From assembly GCA_019459085.1 (NCBI GenBank), contig JAIBEW010000003.1:124001-188000 (forward strand): a DNA stretch of 64,000 bases, in the 5' to 3' direction. Source of the DNA: Kaistella sp. (GTDB lineage Bacteria; Bacteroidota; Bacteroidia; Flavobacteriales; Weeksellaceae). Under the pieces are notes generated by a model, which saw only the letters and a program-made list of their open reading frames with translations, made no database searches and had not been told where the DNA came from. The position numbers were made by a program, and so were the translations under genes. Below, in pieces: positions 22,754-30,726 of this stretch; positions within the stretch are counted from its first letter, which is position 1; each line of letters begins with the position of its first letter.

Positions 22754-25348
22754 TTAGAATGGATAACCAAAGGCAAAGTTCAGCGTAGGTTTCAATGGCT
22801 GGATTTTGCTGAATCTCCATCGTTCACCGTCCGGTTTGTTAGGGTCATAAATTTTATATGCAAGATCGAGTCTAAGAGTGATGTACGCAACATTGATCCG
22901 CAGCCCAAAACCGCTGCCGACTCCCATCTGGCTTAGGAATTTATTGAATTTGAACTGATCACCAAAACCTGAATCTTTAAGGCTCCAGATATTTCCCATG
23001 TCGGTAAAAATCGCTCCTTCGTACATGTTGGTAAACGGAATCCGGTACTCGATGTTTGTGGTGAGTTTTACATTATCCATCACATAGGAACGGACTCTTT
23101 CATCCAGCTGAGAATCGGCAGGACCGAGGCCTCCAAAAGCAGTCCATGCGCGGATGTCATTTGAACCTCCGTTAAAATAAGACCTTACGAACGGCATTTG
23201 CGAAGAATTTCCGTAAGGAATTCCCAACCCTATAAACTGTCTTAAAGCGAGGGTATGTTTACCGTTTGCAAACTTATAATACTTACGCACATCAAAATCA
23301 AATTTAACAAACTGTGAATACGGAATATTAAAAATGGTTTTCTGCTGCTCAGAAAGAATGTTTTCCTGGGTGTTTTTGGAATTGAAAATGCTGAAAATGT
23401 TTCCCGCACTTTCTATTTTCCCGCTGAAATAAAACGGATTGTCATAATCTTTTTTACCGATTTCGTTATAAATGAAATTGTAGACGAACGAGGAAATCAA
23501 AACATCCTGAGTCTGCCGGTTCTTGTTGATCACCGACTGACTGAAAGCGTTGAAATCATTCATTTCCACGGCATTTAAAGCCGTCTGAAAAGCAAGATCA
23601 TTCAGAATAAGGCCAGAAACCTGGTCTGATGAAATCTGCTGACCGTTAAATTGCGCTCCAACTGCAGGATTGTTTTCAAAATAGCGGCTAAACATTCTGT
23701 CTCTAATTTCACCTTCGGCTGGAAAAAATTCGAAATAACGGTCTTTGTTTTTTGTTAAACTCAACTGCGTGTTGAACAGCGTGAGCTTGTGCGAAACTAT
23801 ATCATTGACGTTTGCAAAATAATTGAGTCCTGTGTTGAAATTCATCCTGTCCATTCCTACATTATTCTGCTTGGAAACTCCCAAACTGATCGATGAAGTC
23901 GGCGAATATCTTTTCGGGATAAGTTTGTAATAAGTAAACGGCAGAAGCAGCCGCGGGAAACTTAAATTGGCCTGCGCAGAAATTTCATAGGCGAAAAGTC
24001 TATTATCGGTGTTTTTTGGATCCCGAACGGAGCCGAAAATCCCGGAAATGCTGGTGGATAAATTTTCTGCCCCGCCAAAAACATTTCTTGTCGTAAGGTC
24101 TGCAGATGGTGAAACTCCGAAGTTCAGGATTTGGGAATAATTGATGTCGGTTGCGAGTTTCAGTTCAAATTTTGGGAGTGGTTTCAGCAGGTAGAGTACA
24201 TCAACAATACTGTCGTTGGGTGAGTTTAAACCATCCCTTCTCAGGGAATCCCGCGCTTTCAGAATGCTGAAATTATTCATGGCCAGAATATTTCTTTTCG
24301 TAAGGTCCAGATCTTTCTGGTTAAAGATGTCTTTTGGCGTAAGCGTCATGGCTCTCCACATTGCGCGCGTTTTGAACTGGTTATCAATCTTGTGAAAACG
24401 GATCCCGCGAAGGGAATCTTTTTCGGTATTTTTCGGAAAATCATTGGCGTTTTCCACGATGGCGACATCAATATTACCGATGGTGGCAACTTTATAAGGG
24501 GTATCAACAGAATCTTTGTGGATGTCCATGATTAATGGAACCTGCTTGCGGCTCGTTAACGTGTCTGCCGTAAAATATATTTCATCATTTCCATTATTAA
24601 ATCGGTAATAACCTCTTTCCTTCATCAGGTCATTCAGCCTTTTGATTTCCTTTTCCAAATTCGTCTGATCCAGGATTTCTTTTGATTTCACGAGGCTTTT
24701 GCGTAAATCTTCCTCATAAATTCTTTTGATGTTGGGATCAGGAATATTATAATAATAATCCTGAATGTAAGTCGGATCTTTATGGGTAATGAGGTAAGTT
24801 ACTTCTGCTTTTTTTGCTGCAGAATCCAGATCGTGATTGAATTTTACTTCAGAATCCCAATAACCACGGTAAACGAGTCTTTTTCTGATGGAATTGGCGC
24901 TGGTTTCGGTTCTTCCCTGTTCCAGAATTACCGGTGCTTTTCCGACTGTATGAAAAAACCGGTCCCAGAAAAGGCCTTTTCCGACATATTCCGGATGTTC
25001 ATATTTGATGAAAAGTGAATCCCTTAAATTCTGGTTCCGCATTTCACCGGGATAAGTCATGTATTCATTGAGGATAGAATCGTATTTTGGATTGGCGAAA
25101 TTATACATCCATAAACCAACAGGAAGTAGAAAAAGTTGCTTTTTATTGGGTTTCTGGCTTACGTAATTGGGCAGTTCATCATCGAAGATTTTACCGTCTT
25201 CGTACTTGAATTTATTCTTTGTAAGCAGAAATTCGCCGTCAGGGACTTTTTTGGTGGTGCTGCACGCATAAAGAAACGCAGAAATGATTGCGAAACTAAT
25301 GAATAATCGATATTTTTGAAGATATTTATTAAAATGCTTACCACTCAT
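22754..25348 (-). CDS. tamL: TamL, BamA/TamA-type outer-membrane lipoprotein
   Basis: 864 residues with a lipoprotein signal (SAFLYACSTTKKVPDGEFLL). POTRA-like repeats follow, then a C-terminal Omp85 beta-barrel: the IRAWTAFGGLGP region is the family's L6 (V/I)RG-type loop, and the chain ends in the aromatic LNFAFGYPF. TamL is the Bacteroidota lipoprotein version of TamA and acts with TamB in outer-membrane assembly; no tamB is seen here. The 5' end overlaps the start of the divergent SpoU methyltransferase gene by 15 nt. Confidence 0.9.
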   Translation of the reverse strand: MSGKHFNKYLQKYRLFISFAIISAFLYACSTTKKVPDGEFLLTKNKFKYEDGKIFDDELPNYVSQKPNKKQLFLLPVGLWMYNFANPKYDSILNEYMTYPGEMRNQNLRDSLFIKYEHPEYVGKGLFWDRFFHTVGKAPVILEQGRTETSANSIRKRLVYRGYWDSEVKFNHDLDSAAKKAEVTYLITHKDPTYIQDYYYNIPDPNIKRIYEEDLRKSLVKSKEILDQTNLEKEIKRLNDLMKERGYYRFNNGNDEIYFTADTLTSRKQVPLIMDIHKDSVDTPYKVATIGNIDVAIVENANDFPKNTEKDSLRGIRFHKIDNQFKTRAMWRAMTLTPKDIFNQKDLDLTKRNILAMNNFSILKARDSLRRDGLNSPNDSIVDVLYLLKPLPKFELKLATDINYSQILNFGVSPSADLTTRNVFGGAENLSTSISGIFGSVRDPKNTDNRLFAYEISAQANLSFPRLLLPFTYYKLIPKRYSPTSSISLGVSKQNNVGMDRMNFNTGLNYFANVNDIVSHKLTLFNTQLSLTKNKDRYFEFFPAEGEIRDRMFSRYFENNPAVGAQFNGQQISSDQVSGLILNDLAFQTALNAVEMNDFNAFSQSVINKNRQTQDVLISSFVYNFIYNEIGKKDYDNPFYFSGKIESAGNIFSIFNSKNTQENILSEQQKTIFNIPYSQFVKFDFDVRKYYKFANGKHTLALRQFIGLGIPYGNSSQMPFVRSYFNGGSNDIRAWTAFGGLGPADSQLDERVRSYVMDNVKLTTNIEYRIPFTNMYEGAIFTDMGNIWSLKDSGFGDQFKFNKFLSQMGVGSGFGLRINVAYITLRLDLAYKIYDPNKPDGERWRFSKIQPLKPTLNFAFGYPF
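25311..25318 (+). promoter_or_regulatory. -7 element of the SpoU methyltransferase promoter (inside tamL)
   Basis: TATTTTTG lies 16 nt before the ATG at 25334, within the tamL signal-peptide coding region. It makes the upstream TTG at 25316 an unlikely start. Confidence 0.5.
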
Positions 25349-26065
25349 AAAATTAAGATTTTACAGTCTTTGGATAAAAAGAAATTCAGACAAAAATACA
25401 AATTGTTTTTGGTTGAGGGTAATAAAAATATAGCGGAACTGCGGGCTTCACCTTATAGAATACAGGAAATATTTTCCACTCAGCCCGAAAGTTTACCGCC
25501 CGGATTATGTGAAATTACTCCGATTTCTGAAAATGAATTAAAAAAGATCAGTTTTTTACAGCATCCGAAAGATTCTGTCGCGGTTTGCGAAATAAATCCT
25601 GAAATATTTTTGGAAAACTGTTCGGTTCAATTGATTTTAGACGGAATACAGGATCCCGGAAATTTAGGAACGCTTATCCGACTGGCCGACTGGTTCGGGA
25701 TTGAGCAAATCATCTGCAGTGAGGACACGGTTGATTTTTATAATCCGAAAGTGATTCAGGCGAGCATGGGTTCTTTTACAAGGGTGAATATCGTTTATGG
25801 AAATTTGAATGAAATTCTGGAAAACATACAGAACATTAATATCGGGACCGATATGGAAGGGGAAAATCTCTATGAATTTAACTTTCCTGAAAAAATCAAC
25901 CTTATTTTAGGAAACGAAGGGAATGGAATCCGCCCGGAAACAGAACACCATCTTCACCACAAAATCACGATACCCCGATTCGGGAAAACCAAAGCGACTG
26001 AAAGCCTGAATGTTTCGATGGCCGCCGGAATTATTTTGGGTCACATCTATTCCAACAGAATGTAA
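25334..26065 (+). CDS. TrmH/SpoU family RNA methyltransferase
   Basis: 243 residues. An N-terminal SpoU substrate-binding domain (KLFLVEGNKNIAEL) is followed by the knotted SPOUT domain with its three motifs: LDGIQDPGNLGTLIRLADWF, LILGNEGNGIRPE and TESLNVSMAAGIILG. It 2'-O-methylates a ribose in tRNA or rRNA using S-adenosylmethionine; the target site is not predictable here (annotators often call such genes rlmB- or tsnR-like). The ATG at 25334 is chosen over the in-frame TTG at 25316. Confidence 0.9.
   Translation: MLTTHKIKILQSLDKKKFRQKYKLFLVEGNKNIAELRASPYRIQEIFSTQPESLPPGLCEITPISENELKKISFLQHPKDSVAVCEINPEIFLENCSVQLILDGIQDPGNLGTLIRLADWFGIEQIICSEDTVDFYNPKVIQASMGSFTRVNIVYGNLNEILENIQNINIGTDMEGENLYEFNFPEKINLILGNEGNGIRPETEHHLHHKITIPRFGKTKATESLNVSMAAGIILGHIYSNRM
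25391..25398 (-). promoter_or_regulatory. -7 element of the tamL promoter (inside the methyltransferase gene)
   Basis: TATTTTTG on the minus strand, 43 nt before the tamL ATG, within codons of the divergent gene. No clear TTTG at the -33 position. Confidence 0.45.
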
Positions 26066-26068
26066 AAA

Positions 26069-26090
26069 AAAACCGCTGAAAAGCGGTTTT
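26069..26090. terminator. Bidirectional terminator after the methyltransferase
   Basis: The stem AAAACCGCT / AGCGGTTTT with a GAAA tetraloop lies between the convergent methyltransferase and the 165-residue gene. Confidence 0.88.
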
Positions 26091-26095
26091 GATAT

Positions 26096-26593
26096 TTATA
26101 TGAGCTGTTCCATACTGGATACACTTCTGTTTTTCTGGTAATTTTCCAGTTTTCTGCGGATTATTCTGAGGAGCATTGGCGCCAGATAAATCAAGGCCAG
26201 ACCGATGATCTTTTTTTTCCAGCTTGAGTTGTTAACACTTTTCACCGCCAAATTGGTTACAAATGCAGTGGCTCCGAGACGGATCGCGTCTTCAATAAGG
26301 CCTGTTTTTACAGCAGAACTTGCAAAACCGAGTACCGCACTTTTGCCGACGATATTTTCCTTCACTTCATTCTTCACTTCATCAAAAATAGCATCTGTCT
26401 TCAGCGTGGTTTTTGTTCCGCCGTCTTCAGTTGGCACTTCTTTCAGGTATTTATCTGTAAATCCGTTCGTAAATGCGCTTAAACTTTCTTTTGTATTTTC
26501 AAAAGAGAGCAAATCTTCGAGACCTGAAATATCCTGTTTTAAGAGTTCTTTTTTTCTGCGAAGTTCTTCTAAACTTTCATATTTATTTCCCAT
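26096..26593 (-). CDS. Hypothetical membrane-associated protein, envelope cluster
   Basis: 165 residues. The N-terminal third is helical and charged (SLEELRRKKELLKQDISGLE, coiled-coil-like). The middle has Gly/Ala-rich hydrophobic stretches (GKSAVLGFASSAVKTG) and the end a likely membrane segment (KIIGLALIYLAPMLLRII) followed by a basic tail. I recognise no family. It follows the holin-like gene by 4 nt and is probably read with it. Confidence 0.7.
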   Translation of the reverse strand: MGNKYESLEELRRKKELLKQDISGLEDLLSFENTKESLSAFTNGFTDKYLKEVPTEDGGTKTTLKTDAIFDEVKNEVKENIVGKSAVLGFASSAVKTGLIEDAIRLGATAFVTNLAVKSVNNSSWKKKIIGLALIYLAPMLLRIIRRKLENYQKNRSVSSMEQLI

Positions 26594-26597
26594 AATT

Positions 26598-26906
26598 TCA
26601 GTCGTTTAATGACTCAAGAATTTTATTCGCCACCATGTTTTTAATGGCATTTCTTTTTAAAAAGAGTGCGATAAGCACCAAGAGATAAAATCCTGCTACA
26701 ATAAGCAGTCCGTAGCCATAATTATTAAGGTAGGTTCCGATTAAAAACCCCAGTCCAAATAAGAGCAGAATGATAAAAAATAAGGCTGAAAGCGAAGCCA
26801 ATAGAAGAAAGGTAATCATTCCGATAATCGTAACGGATTTTTCGGTGACTTCCATCTTCAGCAGATCGGCTCTTTTATAGGCGTAGTCTTTAAGAATATC
26901 TAACAT
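26598..26906 (-). CDS. Holin-like small membrane protein (Phage_holin_3_6-like)
   Basis: 102 residues with two strong membrane segments (IGMITFLLLASLSALFFIIL and YGLLIVAGFYLLVLIALFL) and a conserved-looking amphipathic start (YAYKRADLLKMEVTEK). Similar chromosomal proteins are annotated as phage holin family proteins but are not part of a prophage, and none is present here. It lies between a YtxH gene and the 165-residue gene, a grouping seen for envelope-stress genes. Confidence 0.75.
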   Translation of the reverse strand: MLDILKDYAYKRADLLKMEVTEKSVTIIGMITFLLLASLSALFFIILLLFGLGFLIGTYLNNYGYGLLIVAGFYLLVLIALFLKRNAIKNMVANKILESLND

Positions 26907-26930
26907 GGCTTAAATTTTTATAAAGTTACA

Positions 26931-26965
26931 AAAAAAGGAACTTAAATCGTTTAAGTTCCTTTTTT
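26931..26965 (-). terminator. Terminator after the YtxH gene
   Basis: A 16-bp perfect inverted repeat (AAAAAAGGAACTTAAA and its complement) with a TCG loop and a T run. It separates the ytxH-like gene from the holin-like gene downstream. Confidence 0.88.
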
Positions 26966-26985
26966 ATATAAATAACGGAAACTAA

Positions 26986-27369
26986 TTAAGATTGCAGTCC
27001 GTCTAATTTTTGTTCTACGTCTTTTGCAACGTTTGCAGCTGTATCAACCGCTCTGTCTTTGTACTTGTCATATCCTTCTTTTACTGAAGAAGTAAGATTT
27101 TGAGCAGTTTCTTTGAAAGTTGAGGAAATAGTTCCATACTGATCCTTAACCTTTCCGGAAACATCCTCGAATTTTTCTTTTGCGATTTCAGTTACTTTAC
27201 CGTACTGATCTACAGCCTGATCTTTCAGGTCATTCGCTTTGTTTTTGATTTTTTTTCTTGTTTCTTTTCCTTCTTCAGGAGCGTACAGCATTCCTAAAAT
27301 AACTCCTGCTGCAGCGCCGGCTAACAATCCTGCTAAAACTCCTGCTGCGTTATTACCTTTTTTTGACAT
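26986..27369 (-). CDS. YtxH domain protein
   Basis: 127 residues. An N-terminal Gly/Ala-rich membrane segment (GVLAGLLAGAAAGVILGMLY) is followed by APEEGKETRKKIKNKA, the YtxH signature, and a long amphipathic helix with repeated KDQ(Y/A)G and ATxxVKD-like units resembling LEA/apolipoprotein-type helices. Such proteins are usually linked to stress responses; no function is established. It has its own terminator. Confidence 0.85.
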   Translation of the reverse strand: MSKKGNNAAGVLAGLLAGAAAGVILGMLYAPEEGKETRKKIKNKANDLKDQAVDQYGKVTEIAKEKFEDVSGKVKDQYGTISSTFKETAQNLTSSVKEGYDKYKDRAVDTAANVAKDVEQKLDGLQS

Positions 27370-27479
27370 CTTAATGTATTTTTAATAGTTAATGATTCTT
27401 TAGAAAAAAGAATGAATCTTTTATACCTGAATTTCAACAACAAGCATACCAAAAAAGATTTGCCGTTCTTAAAAATATG

Positions 27480-28154
27480 TTAAATGTTTGTGATATGCGA
27501 CAGAATTAGGGCAAGTGTCTCCTTCTTATTAAGATTTGTATTATCGATTAATATGGCGTCATCTGCTTGTTTTAATGGTGCTACAGATCTTTCGCTGTCG
27601 ATCTTATCTCTCTTGATCAGGTTCTTCTTTACCGACTTTTCATCAGTGGTCAAACCCAATGACTGCATTTCCAGAAAACGTCTTTTAGTCCGTTCATCAG
27701 CACTTGCGGTTAAAAAGAATTTAAAGTCAGCATCCGGTAATACTACTGTTCCGATGTCCCTTCCGTCCATAATAATTCCGCCTTCCAGAGCTCTGGACCG
27801 TTGGAGATGAAGAAGAAAATCCCTGATTTCAGGCTGTTTGGCAACAAAACTCACCTTCTCGGAAATTTCGGAAGTCCTGATGTCATCTGAAATATTCCTA
27901 TTGTTGAGATAGAGTACAAGTTCACCCTTTTCCTGACGGAATTCAAGATGAATCTGATTTAAATTTTTTAAAAGTGTTGAGAGGTCAATCTCACCTCTGT
28001 CATTTAGGCAGTTTTGTATGGCATAAAAAGTGACAGCCCTATATAATGCACCCGTATCCATATGGATGAGTCCCAGTTCTTTGGCGATGAGTTTTGAAAT
28101 GGAGCTTTTCCCGGTAGAGGAATATCCATCAACAGCAATAACAGGTTTTTTCAT
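27480..28154 (-). CDS. cmk: Cytidylate kinase
   Basis: 224 residues from the ATG at 28154; an in-frame TTG at 28169 is less likely. It phosphorylates CMP/dCMP with ATP. Walker A is VDGYSSTGKSS near the N-terminus, the substrate region HMDTGALYRA and the lid MDGRDIGTVVLPDA with TASADERTKRR are typical, and the C-terminus holds DAILIDNTNL. It follows porQ by 41 nt; porQ-cmk adjacency is known in Bacteroidota and supports both assignments. Confidence 0.95.
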   Translation of the reverse strand: MKKPVIAVDGYSSTGKSSISKLIAKELGLIHMDTGALYRAVTFYAIQNCLNDRGEIDLSTLLKNLNQIHLEFRQEKGELVLYLNNRNISDDIRTSEISEKVSFVAKQPEIRDFLLHLQRSRALEGGIIMDGRDIGTVVLPDADFKFFLTASADERTKRRFLEMQSLGLTTDEKSVKKNLIKRDKIDSERSVAPLKQADDAILIDNTNLNKKETLALILSHITNI

Positions 28155-28195
28155 TTGAAATTTTTTCAATTTTTTTTGAAACTGAAAACAGAAAT

Positions 28196-29185
28196 TTAAT
28201 AACGGTTACCGGTGAGATCCATAGAAATACCGATCTGGTTGGTATTTGATGAATTATGGTACCTCACATGCGCAAAATCGATCCTGAAAGCGGAAATTTT
28301 AAACCCAAATCCTGCAGATAAACCTGCAAAACTTCTTTGATCCAAAACCGCAAGTTCGTTCCCGCGTTTCACATTATAGCCCAATCTGATATTGAAATTT
28401 CTTTCAGGAAAAAGTTCAGCACCTACCGACAGATGATCCATGATTTTTCGAGGCAACTTCACTTCCTGGCCATTGTTGTTAAATTCCGAAGAGATATTCA
28501 GCTGCTGCAGATCGTGCGCAGTAACAGTAATTGCAACAGGAAATTCCTTCAGAATTTTGGTATAACCGAGGTCAACCCGGAAAGGCATTTTTTCTCTTTC
28601 ACCATTGAAAGGCTTGATCTGATATCCAAAATTTCTGGCGACCAGCGAAACTGTTTCGTTTGTTTTTGAAAAATGATAACTCACTCCCGCATTTCCGGAA
28701 ACCGCCATGGATGAATAGGTGTCGATTTTCGAGGTGATGAAGTTTACATTCGCGCCAATCGTCCATTCGTCTTCAAACTGAAGTGCATAACCTACACCAA
28801 CAGAAGCATCAAGCGCTCCGAATTCTCCGTTTTCAAAGCCGGATTCATCGGTTCGGGGCATTTTGCCGTAATCCATATACCGGATATTGGCAGAAACCAA
28901 ATGGCCGTTCTCAAGATCCCTTGCGTAACTGATGGTTCCGTATTTAGAACCGGCGAGATAGGTAGCGGCATTCAGCGCAATTTTATGGTGCATTTCGGCA
29001 TTCATTAAAGCAGGATTTACGGCAGAAAAACTGACGTCATAATCCCGGATCGAAACAGCATCGCCACCCAAAGCAGCCTGTCTTGCCGAAACCGGAATAT
29101 TCAGGAAAGGATAAACCCTTGTCCCGCTCTGCGCATGGCAAATGAGTTGTGAAAGCAGGAAAGAAAAAAACAAAACTTTCTTCAA
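28196..29185 (-). CDS. porQ: Type IX secretion system attachment-complex protein PorQ
   Basis: 329 residues with a signal peptide (VLFFSFLLSQLICHAQ), then a beta-barrel of the PorV/PorQ type: FLNIPVSARQAALGGDAVSI and VSFSAVNPALMN near the N-terminus and a C-terminal strand IDFAHVRYH. PorQ works with PorU, PorV and PorZ at the cell surface to process and attach T9SS cargo. The start codon is TTG (29183-29185); there is no in-frame ATG before the signal, and the promoter lies 21 nt upstream. A T9SS cargo protein is encoded at 53.1 kb in this window. Confidence 0.88.
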   Translation of the reverse strand: MKKVLFFSFLLSQLICHAQSGTRVYPFLNIPVSARQAALGGDAVSIRDYDVSFSAVNPALMNAEMHHKIALNAATYLAGSKYGTISYARDLENGHLVSANIRYMDYGKMPRTDESGFENGEFGALDASVGVGYALQFEDEWTIGANVNFITSKIDTYSSMAVSGNAGVSYHFSKTNETVSLVARNFGYQIKPFNGEREKMPFRVDLGYTKILKEFPVAITVTAHDLQQLNISSEFNNNGQEVKLPRKIMDHLSVGAELFPERNFNIRLGYNVKRGNELAVLDQRSFAGLSAGFGFKISAFRIDFAHVRYHNSSNTNQIGISMDLTGNRY

Positions 29186-29205
29186 TGTGAGATATATAGT
29201 TAATG

Positions 29206-29235
29206 CAAAAATAATTCTTTTTAATACTTATCAAA
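29206..29235 (-). promoter_or_regulatory. Promoter of porQ-cmk
   Basis: Minus strand TTTG (29232-29235), 18 nt, then TATTTTTG (29206-29213). The leader is only ~14 nt, consistent with the TTG start at 29185. Confidence 0.6.
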
Positions 29236-29295
29236 GTTTTTCTTAATTTATTTGCAGATAAATATAAATCATTAACGAAATTATGCTCGAATCCT

Positions 29296-29303
29296 TATAT
29301 TTG
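29296..29303 (+). promoter_or_regulatory. -7 element of the pyrH-frr promoter
   Basis: TATATTTG, 50 nt upstream of the pyrH ATG. No TTTG at the usual -33 spacing. Confidence 0.5.
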
Positions 29304-29352
29304 CATCGATTAAAATAGCACAGAAAAACTAAAATTACAGCCAAAATTTAAA

Positions 29353-30060
29353 ATGAAATATAAAAGAATCCTTCTGAAACTGAGTGGTGAAGCATTGATG
29401 GGTAACAGATCCTACGGAATTGATAATGACAGACTCATCGAATATGCCGCCGAAATAAAAAAGGTGGTAGATAAAGGTTGCGAAATCGCCATTGTTATCG
29501 GAGGAGGAAATATTTTCAGAGGATTGGCCGGAGCTGCAACAGGAATGGACCGCGTTCAGGGAGATTATATGGGAATGCTTGCAACAGTCATCAACGGAAT
29601 GGCACTGCAGGGAGCGTTGGAAGATGCCGGCATTAAAACCAGACTTCAATCTGCCATAGAAATGGATAAAGTGGCCGAACCTTTCATAAAAAGAAGGGCC
29701 GTAAGACATCTTGAAAAAGGAAGAGTCGTTATTTTCGGTGCAGGAACAGGAAATCCTTATTTCACGACCGATACTGCCGCAACACTCAGAGCCATAGAAA
29801 TCGGCGCCGATGTGATCTTAAAAGGAACACGCGTTGACGGGATTTATGACATGGATCCTGAAAAAAATGAAAATGCTGTTAAATACAACTCACTGACTTT
29901 CAATGAGGTTTACGAAAAAGGTCTGAAGGTCATGGACATGACTGCATTTACTTTAAGTCACGAAAACAGCCTTCCTATAATTGTCTTCGATATGAATAAG
30001 GAAGGCAACCTGCTCAAAATCGTAGAAGGCGAAAACATCGGAACTTTAGTCAATATATAA
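29353..30060 (+). CDS. pyrH: UMP kinase
   Basis: 235 residues. It converts UMP to UDP in pyrimidine nucleotide synthesis. Amino-acid-kinase family motifs: [13 protein letters not shown] at the N-terminus, [41 protein letters not shown] and [13 protein letters not shown]. It is followed by frr, the usual bacterial pairing (pyrH-frr). Confidence 0.97.
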   Translation: MKYKRILLKLSGEALMGNRSYGIDNDRLIEYAAEIKKVVDKGCEIAIVIGGGNIFRGLAGAATGMDRVQGDYMGMLATVINGMALQGALEDAGIKTRLQSAIEMDKVAEPFIKRRAVRHLEKGRVVIFGAGTGNPYFTTDTAATLRAIEIGADVILKGTRVDGIYDMDPEKNENAVKYNSLTFNEVYEKGLKVMDMTAFTLSHENSLPIIVFDMNKEGNLLKIVEGENIGTLVNI

Positions 30061-30119
30061 TTGAGTAAAGAAATATTTCCGCTAACAAAATGTGTCAACT
30101 ATCAAATTTTAAATATACA

Positions 30120-30677
30120 ATGGAAGAATTAGAACTGATTGTAAATATGGTAAAGCAGGAAATGGATGCGGCAATCAAACATTTGGAGCATGCATTTCAG
30201 AAAATCCGCGCAGGGAGAGCCTCGACAGCAATGGTTCAGGATGTAATGGTGGAATACTACGGTGCTCCGACTCCGCTGAATCAGGTAGCCAATGTGATGG
30301 TTCCGGATGCGATGACGATTTCCATCCAACCGTGGGACAGAACGGCAATCGGCGCCATCGAAAAAGCCATCATTAATTCAAATCTGGGATTTGCACCTTC
30401 CAATAACGGAGACAACATCATCTTAAATGTACCTCCATTAACCGAAGAAAGAAGAAGAGAGCTTGCTAAACAGGCTAAAACAGAAGGTGAAGCAACCAAA
30501 GTAACCATCAGAAACGCCCGTCAGGACGGTATGAAGGAACTGAGAAAACTCGAAGGGGTTTCCGAAGATCTGATCAAAGGCGTAGAAGCGGATATCCAGG
30601 AAATGACCGACAAATATGTTAAAATCTGCGACGAGCACTTTAAACAGAAGGAAACGGACATCATGAAAATCGGATAA
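30120..30677 (+). CDS. frr: Ribosome recycling factor
   Basis: 185 residues from the ATG at 30120 (MEELELIVNMVKQ), the normal RRF length; an in-frame ATG at 30090 would add ten atypical residues. RRF splits post-termination ribosomes with EF-G. Motifs: KIRAGRASTAMVQDV, WDRTAIGAIEKAI, PPLTEERRRELAKQAK and ARQDGMKELRKL. Second gene of the pyrH operon. Confidence 0.96.
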   Translation: MEELELIVNMVKQEMDAAIKHLEHAFQKIRAGRASTAMVQDVMVEYYGAPTPLNQVANVMVPDAMTISIQPWDRTAIGAIEKAIINSNLGFAPSNNGDNIILNVPPLTEERRRELAKQAKTEGEATKVTIRNARQDGMKELRKLEGVSEDLIKGVEADIQEMTDKYVKICDEHFKQKETDIMKIG

Positions 30678-30689
30678 CAAAATAAAAAA

Positions 30690-30717
30690 AAACTTCAGAT
30701 ATTTCTGAAGTTTTTTT
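30690..30717. terminator. Terminator between frr and lptFG
   Basis: Stem AAACTTCAG / CTGAAGTTT, loop ATATTT, and T runs on both strands, between convergent genes. Confidence 0.88.
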
Positions 30718-30726
30718 ATGTCCGCT

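Noticed and set aside
26598-26906. Holin-like gene as sign of a prophage
   Set aside because: No phage structural, lysis or replication genes nearby; such proteins are common as chromosomal envelope proteins.
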